This document shows, piece after piece, positions 1 through 9,664 of a DNA stretch of 64,000 bases; position 1 is the stretch's first letter, and each line of letters begins with the position of its first letter. The position numbers and the translations under genes are program-made. Source of the DNA: Lachnospira rogosae (GTDB taxonomy: Bacteria; Bacillota; Clostridia; Lachnospirales; Lachnospiraceae); assembly GCF_040096455.1 (NCBI RefSeq), contig NZ_JBBMER010000011.1, positions 1 to 64,000 on the forward strand, read 5' to 3'. Below the pieces are notes generated by a model, which ran no database searches, had not been told where the DNA came from, and saw only the letters and a list, made by a program, of their open reading frames with translations.

Positions 1-128
1 GTCTTTCTGTTCAGTTATCAAAGTTCATTGCTTTCAAACTCAGTATTTATCTGTGTTTGAGAAGCTTTTGTGTCGCTCATCTCTCGTGGCGACTTGATTA
101 TAATATCACTTGTTATTTACTTTGTCAA
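1..128 (-). promoter_or_regulatory. Strong promoter and probable rRNA-operon leader
   Basis: On the minus strand a near-consensus promoter is visible: TTGACA (123-128), a 17-nt spacer, and TATTAT (100-105). The transcript would run leftward off the window. The leader ends in a sequence reading TTTGATAACTGAACAG near position 1, which resembles the conserved anti-termination/processing leader found before 16S rRNA in clostridia. That an rRNA operon lies just outside the window is inference from this leader and from the strong promoter near oriC; no rRNA sequence is visible. Confidence 0.6.
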
Positions 129-344
129 CACTTTTTTACATTTTTTTGAATTTTATTTTAAATTGTTGTAAAAATAATTTAAAACTCACTCATTCTTCAT
201 ATCAATGCTCTGATTGCAAACAATCAAGTCCATCAAAAACATTCAATAAAGATAATGTAAACTGCATTAACGCTTCTGGTTAAATATTAACCCTGCGAAG
301 CTTTAAGTAAATAACTTTTCATAACCAGCTTAAGAAATTCCATA
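129..344. other. Intergenic spacer, nothing recognised
   Basis: AT-rich spacer between the presumed rRNA promoter and tRNA-Ser. A short inverted repeat GGTTAA-ATA-TTAACC lies near 280-294. No ORF with a ribosome binding site was seen. Confidence 0.5.
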
Positions 345-377
345 GAAAAAGCTCGCAACCATATGGTTGTGAGCTTG
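345..377 (-). terminator. Terminator of tRNA-Ser
   Basis: Read on the minus strand, a 12-bp stem (AAGCTCACAACC / GGTTGCGAGCTT) with an ATAT loop is followed by a T-run. It lies 12 nt past the tRNA 3' end and fits an intrinsic terminator. Confidence 0.75.
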
Positions 378-388
378 ATCCTGCCAAG

Positions 389-476
389 CGGAGAAAGAGG
401 GATTTGAACCCTCGCGCCGGTTGCCCGACCTACACCCTTAGCAGGGGCGCCTCTTCAGCCTCTTGAGTATTTCTCC
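389..476 (-). tRNA. tRNA-Ser(GCU)
   Basis: An 88-nt class II tRNA with a long variable arm, as expected for serine. On the minus strand the acceptor arms are GGAGAAA and TTTCTCC with discriminator G. The anticodon loop contains GCT, which reads AGC/AGU codons. The T-arm GGTTCAAATCC is clear. CCA is not encoded. Acceptor pairing, variable arm and anticodon agree, so the call is firm. Confidence 0.95.
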
Positions 477-581
477 AGATTCCATATATAAACGATTATG
501 AAATTATGCTTTGACGTACTCACGCGTCAATCGCATAGCTGATTATAGCAGAGCATATTATTGTTGTCAATACATTTTTTA

Positions 582-1133
582 TTATTCTTTTCTATATTCT
601 TTAATTGCTGTTTCATATAAGTTATTACCTTCGCTGTCTATTACTACGACAACAGGGAAATTCTCAACCTCCAGTTCTCTTATTGCCTCTGTTCCAAGGT
701 CATCATATGCAATAACTGTTGATTTCTTAATACATTTGGAAAGGATAGCACCCGCTCCGCCAACTGCCGCAAAGTATACTGCCCCATTTCTTACAATTGC
801 ATCTATTACTGCCTTGCTTCTTTTGCCTTTGCCTATCATTCCCTTAAGTCCAAGGTCTAAAAGGTCTGGTGCATATTTATCCATACGACTTGCAGTTGTT
901 GGACCTGCTGAACCTATTGGTCTTTGTTCTCTGGCTGGTGATGGTCCCATATAATATATTATGTTATTCTTCATATCTATTGGAAGCTGCTCTTTTCTTT
1001 CAAGAGCCTCTGCCATTCTCTTATGAGCTGCATCTCTTGCTGTATAGATAGTTCCTGTTATATATACATAATCTCCCGATTTAAGACTTCTTGCATCTTC
1101 ATCACTTATTGGTGCATTAATATATTTATCCAT
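582..1133 (-). CDS. fumB: Fumarate hydratase class I, beta subunit
   Basis: 183 aa. It is the C-terminal half of the two-subunit, iron-sulfur fumarase/L-tartrate dehydratase family and forms the hydratase with the alpha subunit encoded just upstream. The sequence shows the family pattern: an N-terminal GDYVYITGTIYTARDAAH stretch, then PIGSAGPTTASRMDKY, KGMIGKG and a GGAGAILSKCI segment. The start at 1133 is chosen because AGGA lies 7 nt upstream and the homologous region begins there; an in-frame start at 1184 lacks support. Fumarate/malate or tartrate specificity cannot be told from sequence; fumarase is the more common role in clostridia. The symbol fumB is used in the subunit sense, not the E. 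coli isozyme sense. Confidence 0.88.
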   Translation of the reverse strand: MDKYINAPISDEDARSLKSGDYVYITGTIYTARDAAHKRMAEALERKEQLPIDMKNNIIYYMGPSPAREQRPIGSAGPTTASRMDKYAPDLLDLGLKGMIGKGKRSKAVIDAIVRNGAVYFAAVGGAGAILSKCIKKSTVIAYDDLGTEAIRELEVENFPVVVVIDSEGNNLYETAIKEYRKE

Positions 1134-1274
1134 ATTAATCCTCATTTCTGTTATATTAGTCTTTATATACGATGTAAGGCTCACAATGTCAAAATATGTC
1201 TATGCCTGCATAAAATAATACTTCTACCTTTTAGATGTGCCTTACATCTATTATATATATTGTTATATAAGCTA

Positions 1275-2117
1275 TTATATTACCCTATGTGCGTGTCTGT
1301 TTACGTGACAGCACATATTAACTGCTACTGGAAGACCAGCTATATGTGTTGGGTATGTTTCTATATTTATGGCAAGTGCTGTCTGTGTGCCGCCAAGTCC
1401 ACCCGGTCCTATTCCTAACTTGTTAATCTTTTCAAGCATTTCCTTCTCAAGTTCATTGACATATGGTACTGGTGAAGGTTCTTCTACATTTCTTGTAAGT
1501 GCTTTCTTTGCAAGAAGTGCACACTGTTCAAATGTACCACCAATTCCAACTCCTACTACCATAGGAGGACAAGCGTTAGGACCTGCATCTTTTACTGCTG
1601 TTAATATAGCTTCCTTAACACCTTCTATTCCGTCAGCAGGCTTTAACATAAATACCCTGCTCATATTCTCACTTCCAAAGCCCTTAGGTGCAACAGTAAT
1701 ATCCACCTTATCACCTTCTACAATATTGTAATGAATAACTGCCGGTGTGTTGTCTTTGGTATTCTCTCTTATAATAGGGTCTGATACTACTGACTTTCTT
1801 AAATATCCGTCAACATATCCCTGACGTACCCCTTCGTTAATGGCATCTGTTATATTACCATTAGTAAAATGTACTTCCTGTCCGACATTTATAAATATAA
1901 CTGCCATCCCTGTATCCTGACATATAGGAATCATATCATTACCTGCTATATCAAGATTCTCGTTGAGCTGGTTAAGAACCTTCTTTCCTAATGGTGATTC
2001 TTCTGTGGCAACTGCATTTTTAAATACCTTTTTCATATCATCTGTCAAAAAATGATTGGCTTCTATACACATTTCTTTAATGTTCTGTGTGATTATATCC
2101 ACATTTAACTCTCTCAT
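1275..2117 (-). CDS. fumA: Fumarate hydratase class I, alpha subunit
   Basis: 280 aa, matching the usual length of the alpha subunit. This part binds the catalytic [4Fe-4S] cluster: candidate cysteine ligands are in PICQDTGMAVIF, GPNACPPMVVG and GTFEQCALLAKKAL. The C-terminal HIAGLPVAVNMCCHVNRH is also typical. ATG 2117 is preferred over GTG 2123 because GAGGAG is 9 nt from the ATG but only 3 nt from the GTG. The beta subunit follows after 141 nt, so the two are probably one operon feeding the reductive or oxidative branch between malate and fumarate. Confidence 0.88.
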   Translation of the reverse strand: MRELNVDIITQNIKEMCIEANHFLTDDMKKVFKNAVATEESPLGKKVLNQLNENLDIAGNDMIPICQDTGMAVIFINVGQEVHFTNGNITDAINEGVRQGYVDGYLRKSVVSDPIIRENTKDNTPAVIHYNIVEGDKVDITVAPKGFGSENMSRVFMLKPADGIEGVKEAILTAVKDAGPNACPPMVVGVGIGGTFEQCALLAKKALTRNVEEPSPVPYVNELEKEMLEKINKLGIGPGGLGGTQTALAINIETYPTHIAGLPVAVNMCCHVNRHAHRVI

Positions 2118-2154
2118 ATCCACATTCTCCTCTTAATAATTGGTCTGAATAGGC

Positions 2155-2191
2155 AAAAGCCACCAATTGTAATTGTATACAACTGATGGCT
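2155..2191 (-). terminator. Terminator after gyrA
   Basis: A 12-bp imperfect stem (AGCCATCAGTTG / CAATTGGTGGCT on the minus strand) is followed by TTTTGCC. It sits between gyrA and the fumarase genes and likely separates their transcripts. Confidence 0.55.
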
Positions 2192-2205
2192 CTTAATTAT
2201 AATTA

Positions 2206-2258
2206 ATATTATTTATAACTATATTATTTATAATTATATTATTTATAATTATATTATT
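2206..2258. repeat. 15-bp AT tandem repeat, 3.5 copies
   Basis: The unit ATATTATTTATAATT occurs at 2206-2220 (one base different), 2221-2235 and 2236-2250, with a partial copy to 2258. The partial copy contains the gyrA stop codon (2254-2256). The period is a multiple of three. Slippage here could only change the 3' untranslated region. Confidence 0.85.
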
Positions 2259-4848
2259 GCTGCTGGTCTTTTTCTGCCGCGTCTAGTAATCTGTCAATTG
2301 ATTTATCCTGTATGTCCACAGCATCTTCTTGTGTATCTGTTGCAATATTTTCTTCAGAATAACCATTTTCATCACTGGCTTCACTGCCATTCTCATCAGA
2401 TGGGTTCTTTCTTACTTTGGAAACTGTAGCAACTTTTACACCCTCATCAAGATTAATAAGCTTAACTCCTGATGTTATTCTTCCTAATGTAGATATATCC
2501 CTGCATGCAAGTCTGATTATAATTCCCTCAGTTGTAATAAGCATTACTTCTCTTGTATCGTCTACAGCCTTAGCACCTATAACATTACCTGTCTTTTCTG
2601 TTATCTTGTAACATTTAACACCTTTGCCACCACGATGCTGTACTGCATACTCATTAATATCAGTCTTCTTACCCATACCATTCTCAGATACGATAAGCAT
2701 AGTATTACCCTGATTATTAAGCTGTACTCCTACCACTTCATCTGTATCCATAAGATTCATACCTATGACACCCATAGCTGACCTTCCTGTAGGTCTTACG
2801 TCTGTTGCCTTAAATCTTATGCACATACCAAGTTTAGTTACCATCATAACTTCTGTTGTATCATCAGTAAGTTTAACTTCAATAAGCTCATCATCATCTC
2901 TTAAAGTCATTGCCTGAATTCCATTCTTTCTTATGTTGGCAAATTCTTTGCAAGGTGTCTTCTTAACTATACCATTTTTAGTCGCCATAAACAGATAATC
3001 GTCATCTTTGATGTCTTCTATCTTAACTGGAACGACTGCTGTTATAGTTTCGCCCGGTGCAAGCTGTAACAGGTTGATTATAGCTGTTCCTCTGGATGTT
3101 CTTCCTGCTTCTGGGATTTCATAAGCCTTTAACTTATATGCTCGTCCTGTATTAGTGAAAAATGTAAGTACATAGTGTGATGTTGTCATAAACAAATCTT
3201 CAATGTAATCTTCTTCAAGTGTCTGCATACCTTTAATTCCCTTGCCGCCTCTGTGCTGGCTCTTGAAATTATCCGGTGTCATTCTCTTTACATATCCCAT
3301 ATTAGTACGTGCAATAACACAAGGCTCATCTGGTATAAGATCCTCCATAGAAATATCATACTCATCAAATCCTATAGATGTTCTTCTGTCATCTCCGTAT
3401 TTGTCTGCTATTATTGATATCTCTGTCTTAATAACTGTAAGAAGCTTATTCTTATCAGCAAGGATTGCCTTATACTCATCAATCTTCTTCTGTAATTCAG
3501 CAAGTTCTGCTTCTATCTTGCTTCTTTCCAGACCTGTCAGGGCACGGAGTCTCATATCTACGATAGCCTGTGACTGTGCCTCTGTGAGATTGAACTCTTT
3601 CATCAGGCTTTCCCTGGCTGTCTGGACATTTTCCGAACCTCTGATTATTGAGATTACCCTGTCGATATTATCAAGTGCAATTATTAAACCTTCTAATATG
3701 TGAGCTCTCTCCTCAGCTTTGTTAAGGTCGTATTTTGTTCTTCTTGTAACAACATCTTCCTGATGCATAAGGTAATATTTAAGCATCTCGTAAAGATTAA
3801 GCACCTTAGGCTGGTTATCTACCAGGGCAAGCATAATAACGCCAAATGTATCCTGAAGCTGTGTATGCTTATATAACTGATTAAGAATAATATTAGGATT
3901 AACATCTCTTCTTAACTCTATAGCTATTCTCATACCCTCTCTGTCTGACTCATCTCTTAAATCTGTAATTCCGTCAATTCTCTTATCTCTTACAAGCTCA
4001 GCAATCTTCTCAATAAGTCTTGCCTTATTAACCATATATGGAAGTTCTGTAACAACAATTCTGTTCTTTCCATTAGTCATAGGCTCAATGTTAGTAACCG
4101 CTCTTACCTTAATCTTGGCTCTTCCTGTTCTGTAAGCTTCCTCTATTGCTGTCTTTCCTATAATTGTTCCGCCAGTAGGAAAATCAGGACCTTTGACAAT
4201 CTCTAATATCTCCTCTAGCGAAGTATCTCTGTTATTCTCTATCTTATTATCAATTATCTTAACTACTGCACCTATTACTTCCCTTAAGTTATGTGGTGGA
4301 ATATTAGTAGCCATACCAACAGCTATACCTGATGTTCCATTAACTAAAAGGTTAGGATATCTTGATGGAAGAACTGTAGGTTCTTTCTCTGTTTCATCAA
4401 AGTTAGGTATAAAATCTACTGTGTCTTTGTTAAGATCTGCTGTCATCTCCATAGAAATTCTGCTAAGTCTAGCTTCTGTATATCGCATCGCAGCAGCTCC
4501 ATCTCCATCGACAGAACCAAAGTTACCGTGTCCATCAACAAGTGGATATCTTGTATTAAAATCCTGAGCAAGCTTTACAAGGGCTTCATATATTGATGAA
4601 TCACCGTGTGGGTGGTATTTACCCATTGTATCACCTACGATACGGGCACACTTTCTATGTGGCTTATCAGGACCATTGTTAAGTTCAACCATAGAATACA
4701 ATATTCTTCTCTGAACCGGCTTAAGACCATCTCTTACATCAGGCAATGCTCTTGAAGCTATAACGCTCATCGCATAGTCTATGTAATAATCTTTCATAGT
4801 CTTTTGCATATCTACTTCCTGAACTTTATCAAAGATATGTTCATCCAT
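2254..4848 (-). CDS. gyrA: DNA gyrase subunit A
   Basis: 864 aa. It is the breakage-reunion subunit of gyrase (A2B2), which introduces negative supercoils. The catalytic tyrosine is Tyr123 in AAAMRYTEARL. The quinolone-resistance region reads HPHGDSSIYEAL, with Ser84 and Glu88 at the positions of E. coli Ser83 and Asp87, so no classic resistance substitution is visible. The C-terminal beta-pinwheel contains the GyrA-box form QHRGGKG twice, which separates it from ParC. The last 60 residues are acidic and low-complexity. ATG 4848 is chosen because AAAGGA precedes it; the GTG at 4872 has no ribosome binding site. It lies 45 nt downstream of gyrB, probably in one operon. Confidence 0.97.
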   Translation of the reverse strand: MDEHIFDKVQEVDMQKTMKDYYIDYAMSVIASRALPDVRDGLKPVQRRILYSMVELNNGPDKPHRKCARIVGDTMGKYHPHGDSSIYEALVKLAQDFNTRYPLVDGHGNFGSVDGDGAAAMRYTEARLSRISMEMTADLNKDTVDFIPNFDETEKEPTVLPSRYPNLLVNGTSGIAVGMATNIPPHNLREVIGAVVKIIDNKIENNRDTSLEEILEIVKGPDFPTGGTIIGKTAIEEAYRTGRAKIKVRAVTNIEPMTNGKNRIVVTELPYMVNKARLIEKIAELVRDKRIDGITDLRDESDREGMRIAIELRRDVNPNIILNQLYKHTQLQDTFGVIMLALVDNQPKVLNLYEMLKYYLMHQEDVVTRRTKYDLNKAEERAHILEGLIIALDNIDRVISIIRGSENVQTARESLMKEFNLTEAQSQAIVDMRLRALTGLERSKIEAELAELQKKIDEYKAILADKNKLLTVIKTEISIIADKYGDDRRTSIGFDEYDISMEDLIPDEPCVIARTNMGYVKRMTPDNFKSQHRGGKGIKGMQTLEEDYIEDLFMTTSHYVLTFFTNTGRAYKLKAYEIPEAGRTSRGTAIINLLQLAPGETITAVVPVKIEDIKDDDYLFMATKNGIVKKTPCKEFANIRKNGIQAMTLRDDDELIEVKLTDDTTEVMMVTKLGMCIRFKATDVRPTGRSAMGVIGMNLMDTDEVVGVQLNNQGNTMLIVSENGMGKKTDINEYAVQHRGGKGVKCYKITEKTGNVIGAKAVDDTREVMLITTEGIIIRLACRDISTLGRITSGVKLINLDEGVKVATVSKVRKNPSDENGSEASDENGYSEENIATDTQEDAVDIQDKSIDRLLDAAEKDQQQ

Positions 4849-4893
4849 TAATATATTTCCTTTCTTTAACACATATAGTAAATATTATTCTGC

Positions 4894-6816
4894 CTAAATA
4901 TCGAGATTTTTAACATATTTGGCATTAGTTTCTATAAATTCTCGTCTTGGTTCTACCTTATCACCCATAAGTGTTGAGAATGTAACATCAAGGTCTGCCT
5001 CGTCATCCTCTTTCATATCTACTCTTAATAATATTCTCTTATGAGGATCCATAGTTGTATCCCAGAGCTGTTCAGCATCCATTTCACCTAATCCCTTGTA
5101 ACGCTGAACCTTGTTGTTCTGGTCACGTCCGATTTCAAGCATAATATTATTAAGTTCTTCATCACTGTAGGCATACCATACCTTCTTGTTCTTCTCAACC
5201 TTGTAAAGTGGTGGCTGTGCAAGGTATACATGTCCCTGTCTTATAAGCTCAGGCATAAATCTGTAGAAGAATGTAAGAAGCAGTGTTGCGATATGAGCAC
5301 CATCAACATCGGCATCTGTCATAATAATAATCTTATGATATCTTAATTTGCTTATATCAAAATCTTCGTGTATGCCTGTACCAAAGGCTGTTATCATAGC
5401 CTTTATCTCTTCGTTGCCTAATATTCTGTCAAGTCTTGCCTTCTCAACATTTAAAATCTTACCTCTAAGTGGAAGGATTGCCTGTGTTGCACGGCTTCTT
5501 GCTGTCTTAGCTGAACCACCGGCTGAATCACCCTCAACGATGTATATCTCGCAGTTCTCAGGGTTCTTATCTGTACAATCTGCAAGCTTTCCTGGAAGTG
5601 ATGTACTCTCAAGTGCTGTCTTTCTTCTTGTAAGATCTCTTGCTTTTCTTGCAGCCTCTCTTGCTCTTTGTGCAAGAAGTGACTTCTCACATATAGACTT
5701 GGCTACTGATGGATTCTGCTCTAAGAATATGCCAAGCTGTTCTGAAACAATGCTGTCAACGGCACTTCTTGCTATAGTATTACCAAGCTTCTGCTTAGTC
5801 TGTCCTTCAAACTGAGGGTCTTCAATCTTGACACTTACAATTGCTGTAAGTCCCTCTCTTATATCATCACCTGAAAGGCTCTGGTCGCTGTCTTTTAATA
5901 TCTTATTCTTTCTTGCATAATCGTTGAAAGTCTTAGTCATAGCATTTCTAAAACCAGCAAGATGTGTACCACCCTCAGGTGTCTTTATATTATTAACAAA
6001 TGTGTCTACAACCTCGTTAAAGCCGTCATTATGCTGGAATGCTACTTCTACCTGTACGTTATCCTTAACACCCTCACAGTATATAACCTGACTATAGAGA
6101 GGCTCTTTGCTCTTGTTGATATACTCAACAAATTCCTTGATACCACCCTCATAATGGAAAGTTTCTTCCTGTTCAATACCTTCTCTTAAGTCAGTAAGAA
6201 CAATCTTAATTCCTTTAGTTAGGAATGCCATCTCTCTTAATCTGTGCTTTAACACATCGTATTCAAATATTGTTGTTTCCTGAAAGATTTCTTTATCAGG
6301 TAAAAATGTAACCTTTGTTCCTGTCTGCTCTGCTGGACAATCACCGACAACTCTTAAATCAAAGCATACATTGCCTCTTTCATAGCGCTGTTCATATATA
6401 TGTCCATTTCTCTTAACTTCAACTTCCATCCATTCTGACAATGCGTTAACTACTGATGCACCAACACCGTGAAGACCACCAGATACCTTGTATCCTCCAC
6501 CACCGAACTTACCACCGGCGTGAAGCATAGTGTATACAACTTCAATGGCAGGCTTTCCTGTTTCGTGGTTGATATCTACAGGTACTCCTCTACCATTATC
6601 TGTAACCGTTATTGAATTGTCTTTATTAATAAATACCTTAATAACATTACAGTATCCTGCAAGTGCCTCATCTACCGCATTATCTACTATTTCATAAACA
6701 AGATGGTGTAATCCTCTTGCAGATGTACTTCCTATGTACATACCAGGTCTTTTTCTAACGGCTTCAAGACCCTTTAATATCTGAATCTGATCTCCACCAT
6801 AATTCTGCTCTGCCAT
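4894..6816 (-). CDS. gyrB: DNA gyrase subunit B
   Basis: 640 aa. It is the ATPase subunit of gyrase. The N-terminal GHKL ATPase motifs are present (TDNGRGVPVD; GLHGVGASVVNAL), then the transducer domain, then the Toprim domain (EGDSAGGSAK; DADVDGAHI) and the C-terminal GyrA-binding tail (QRYKGLGEMDAEQLWDTTM). Its SD GAGG overlaps the end of recF, and only one base separates the recF stop from the gyrB ATG, so the two are probably translationally coupled. Confidence 0.98.
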   Translation of the reverse strand: MAEQNYGGDQIQILKGLEAVRKRPGMYIGSTSARGLHHLVYEIVDNAVDEALAGYCNVIKVFINKDNSITVTDNGRGVPVDINHETGKPAIEVVYTMLHAGGKFGGGGYKVSGGLHGVGASVVNALSEWMEVEVKRNGHIYEQRYERGNVCFDLRVVGDCPAEQTGTKVTFLPDKEIFQETTIFEYDVLKHRLREMAFLTKGIKIVLTDLREGIEQEETFHYEGGIKEFVEYINKSKEPLYSQVIYCEGVKDNVQVEVAFQHNDGFNEVVDTFVNNIKTPEGGTHLAGFRNAMTKTFNDYARKNKILKDSDQSLSGDDIREGLTAIVSVKIEDPQFEGQTKQKLGNTIARSAVDSIVSEQLGIFLEQNPSVAKSICEKSLLAQRAREAARKARDLTRRKTALESTSLPGKLADCTDKNPENCEIYIVEGDSAGGSAKTARSRATQAILPLRGKILNVEKARLDRILGNEEIKAMITAFGTGIHEDFDISKLRYHKIIIMTDADVDGAHIATLLLTFFYRFMPELIRQGHVYLAQPPLYKVEKNKKVWYAYSDEELNNIMLEIGRDQNNKVQRYKGLGEMDAEQLWDTTMDPHKRILLRVDMKEDDEADLDVTFSTLMGDKVEPRREFIETNAKYVKNLDI

Positions 6817-6817
6817 A

Positions 6818-7936
6818 TTACCTCATTTCTGCAGCCTCATCGCCGCACATTATGTGACTTACTGTTCCATTAGTTACTTTAAATACTTTATTAATATTAA
6901 TTCTATTATTAATAAATTCGTCCAATCCTGTACAGGTGACTATTGTCTGTATATCTCCTATGCTGTTAAGCAGAAAATTCTGCCTGTTACTGTCAAGCTC
7001 AGACAATACATCATCTAACAGTAATATAGGTTTGTCCTTAATAATCTTCTTGACAAGCTCTATCTCTGATAACTTAAGTGATAAAGCTGCTGTACGCTGT
7101 TGTCCCTGAGAACCGTATTTCCTGACATCTTTTCCGTTAATGTTAAATACAAGGTCATCTTTGTGCGGCCCTGCACAGGAACATTTATACTTAATATCCT
7201 TCTTGCGATACTCTGATAAAGCACTGCCTAATTCATCTTCATTGACAAATGGCACATACTCTACAACAAGCTTTTCACTTCCACCTGTAAGCTTTGAATG
7301 TATTTCGCTAATAATAAGATTAAGTTCCCTTATGAACTTTTTTCTGCCTTCTATGATACATTTACCGTATCGCTCAAACTGCATATCCCATATATCAAGT
7401 GAGCTTATCATCTCCTCTGACGGATTAAATGCCAGTTCTTTTAATAATTTATTTCGCTGTCCAAGTACTTTATTAAAATTAACAAGATTACTAAGATATA
7501 TTTTGTTAAGCTGGCTTAACTCCATATCCATAAAACGTCTTCTCTGCGAAGGTCCGTCTTTAATAATGTTAAGATCCTCTGGCGAAAAAAGCACAACATT
7601 AATTATACCAAATAAATCAACAGCTTTCTTTATAGGTATTCCATTAACAGCTATACCTTTTGGCTTATTGCTCTTTAAGTGCATATCAATACGATAACTT
7701 ATATCATTCTTAATTACATTAGCTTTAATATGTGACTCAGACTCTCCGAATTTGACTATATCTTTATCTTTGCTTCCCCTGTGTGACTTAGAAGTCGCAC
7801 AGAAATATATAGATTCTAAAATATTAGTCTTACCCTGTGCGTTATCGCCATATATAATATTGACATTTTTATCAAAATTCATATTCAAAATATCATAATT
7901 ACGGTAATTTTTTAAATCAAGAGACTCTATTATCAC
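6818..7936 (-). CDS. recF: RecF, recombination and gap-repair ATPase
   Basis: 372 aa, the usual RecF length. It is an SMC-like ABC ATPase that binds single-strand gaps and helps load RecA with RecO/RecR. Walker A is GDNAQGKTN near residue 30, the ABC signature region is YGSQGQQRTAALSLKLSE, and Walker B with the D-loop is ILLLDDVLSELD. It sits between the S4-domain gene and gyrB, the canonical dnaN-yaaA-recF-gyrB order of Firmicutes. Confidence 0.97.
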   Translation of the reverse strand: MIIESLDLKNYRNYDILNMNFDKNVNIIYGDNAQGKTNILESIYFCATSKSHRGSKDKDIVKFGESESHIKANVIKNDISYRIDMHLKSNKPKGIAVNGIPIKKAVDLFGIINVVLFSPEDLNIIKDGPSQRRRFMDMELSQLNKIYLSNLVNFNKVLGQRNKLLKELAFNPSEEMISSLDIWDMQFERYGKCIIEGRKKFIRELNLIISEIHSKLTGGSEKLVVEYVPFVNEDELGSALSEYRKKDIKYKCSCAGPHKDDLVFNINGKDVRKYGSQGQQRTAALSLKLSEIELVKKIIKDKPILLLDDVLSELDSNRQNFLLNSIGDIQTIVTCTGLDEFINNRININKVFKVTNGTVSHIMCGDEAAEMR

Positions 7937-7953
7937 AATTACACCTGCTGTTA

Positions 7954-8172
7954 TTAATTATTTTTAATTAGAAGCTTATTGCCCTCAAATTCTACTATTT
8001 CGCCGCCAACAAGCTTTTTGCCTCTCTGTGTCTCGACCTTTCCGTTCACTTTAACAAGTCCGTCCTGAATGACTATCTTGGCTTCAACTCCAGACTCAAC
8101 AAAGCCTGCGGCTTTAATTGCCTGTCCTAATTTGATGAATTCATCACCATTTCTGATTGTTATTTCTTCCAT
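7954..8172 (-). CDS. S4-domain RNA-binding protein, YaaA/RlbA family
   Basis: 72 aa. A single S4 RNA-binding fold: ITIRNGDEFIKLGQAIKAAG, then VKVNGKVETQRGKKLVGGEIVEF. It lies between dnaN and recF, exactly where B. subtilis has yaaA (rlbA), whose product is implicated in ribosome assembly. ATG 8172 is preferred to ATG 8184 because GGAG is 6 nt upstream of it. The family assignment is from motif and position; a precise ribosomal role here is inference. Confidence 0.88.
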   Translation of the reverse strand: MEEITIRNGDEFIKLGQAIKAAGFVESGVEAKIVIQDGLVKVNGKVETQRGKKLVGGEIVEFEGNKLLIKNN

Positions 8173-8199
8173 AATACGCTCCATTTCTAATATTTACCA

Positions 8200-9303
8200 T
8201 TAAGCTGTAAAGTTTACTGGAAGTATTAAATATATATAAGACTGTTCTTTATCTCTTATAAAGCAAGGTGCTTTAGGATTAACAAGATAAATATCAACTG
8301 TTTCATCATCAATAACTCTTAAAGCATCTAAGAGGAACTTAGGATTAAATCCAATCATTAGATCCTTACCCTCTTTCTCAATATCAATATCTTCGTTAAG
8401 AGTACCGATTGCTGAATTAACATTAACCTCTAATGAGCCATCTGTAATATTAATGATAATAGGCTTCTTCTCGCCCTCCTTAATAAGAAGATTAGCTCTG
8501 TCTATTGAATCAATAAATTCTTTCTTATTGATAACGACCTTAGTACCATAATCGCTTGAAAGCATCTGGTTAATCTTAAAATATTCTCCTTCAATAAGAC
8601 GTGATACAACAGTTGTATTATCGAATTCAAATAAAATGTGGTTATTAGTAAAGTATACATTTACCATATTTTCTGCATCAGTAGATAATATCTTACTAAT
8701 TTCCTGTAAAGTCTTGCCAGGAACAACTACTTTAACGTCATCTGCACGTCCTTCAAGATTGAAGTTTCTAATAGCGATACGGTGTCCATCAAGACCTACA
8801 ACTTTAAGTACATTATCAGATACTTCAAAAAGTTCACCTGTCATCATCTTGTTGTTGTCGTTAGGTGCAGTAGAGAAAATAGTCTGATTAATTACTTCTC
8901 TTAAATTAAACTGGGAAATAGTTATCATTTTATCTTTCTCTATGATAGGTAAATAAGAAAAATCATCTCCGGATTTACCGGCAATATTAAATTTACTCTT
9001 CTCACAGGTAATTAAAGATGTGTAATTAGCATCTGTAGTAATAGTAATCTCACTATCTGGAAGTTTTCTTACGATTTCAGAAAATAGCTTAGCATCAATA
9101 GCAACTTTACCTTTTTCTATAATCTCGCCTTCAACGATAGTTTCTATACCAAGTTCCATATCGTTACCAGTAAATTTAATAACGTTAGTAGTAGCATCAA
9201 TAAGAATACATTCAAGAATGTTCATAGTTGTTCTTGTAGGAACGGCTTTCATTACAATACCAACTGCCTTATTCAAATCACTCTTAGAAAATACAAGTTT
9301 CAT
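8200..9303 (-). CDS. dnaN: DNA polymerase III sliding clamp (beta subunit)
   Basis: 367 aa, normal for the beta clamp. It forms a ring dimer that tethers the replicative polymerase and other clamp-binding proteins to DNA. The N-terminal MKLVFSKSDLNKAVGIVMKAVPTRTT and the C-terminal MIGFNPKFLLDALRVID and YLILPVNFTA end are typical, the last being the partner-binding tail. The only SD candidate, AAAGGAG, is 12 nt from the ATG, longer than for its neighbours. It lies downstream of dnaA, separated by DnaA boxes. Confidence 0.97.
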   Translation of the reverse strand: MKLVFSKSDLNKAVGIVMKAVPTRTTMNILECILIDATTNVIKFTGNDMELGIETIVEGEIIEKGKVAIDAKLFSEIVRKLPDSEITITTDANYTSLITCEKSKFNIAGKSGDDFSYLPIIEKDKMITISQFNLREVINQTIFSTAPNDNNKMMTGELFEVSDNVLKVVGLDGHRIAIRNFNLEGRADDVKVVVPGKTLQEISKILSTDAENMVNVYFTNNHILFEFDNTTVVSRLIEGEYFKINQMLSSDYGTKVVINKKEFIDSIDRANLLIKEGEKKPIIINITDGSLEVNVNSAIGTLNEDIDIEKEGKDLMIGFNPKFLLDALRVIDDETVDIYLVNPKAPCFIRDKEQSYIYLILPVNFTA

Positions 9304-9664
9304 AATTGTTCAAAACTCCTTTCGGTGCCGTAAAGTTAATAACAGGCACATATATAAATATATATAATTCAGTAGTAGTTATAGTAGGGGCTGTGAATAT
9401 GTTAAAAAGTCATACAAACCCAGTAAATATCAGCATTACACCATAGGATAACCAAGTTATTAGTAACTGTATTGCGTGTTAAAAACAATAAAAAAATGTT
9501 GATAAAAAATAAAATGAAAAATTCAAAAAAAAGTTATTAAATTTAATCAACATAAAAAGCACAGGCTATAAACAACATATCAATAATAATATGTGGATAA
9601 ATCCACAATATGTTGATAACCATGTGGATAACTATGCAAATACAGGTGTACAACTGTTAATAAC
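9304..9664. other. oriC, dnaA-dnaN part with DnaA boxes and AT-rich region
   Basis: 361 bp between dnaN and dnaA. DnaA boxes are TGTGGATAA (9592-9600), TGTTGATAA (9611-9619) and TGTGGATAA (9623-9631), all on the plus strand. Beside them, 9480-9560 is almost pure A/T and is the best candidate for the unwinding element. In Firmicutes the dnaA-dnaN spacer is the usual unwinding site; assigning it here is inference from composition and boxes. A TAG-rich run (9371-9387) lies far from the boxes and was not counted. Confidence 0.8.

Noticed and set aside
9371..9387. TAG repeats as a DnaA-trio
   Set aside because: They lie about 200 bp from the DnaA boxes, too far for the known arrangement.
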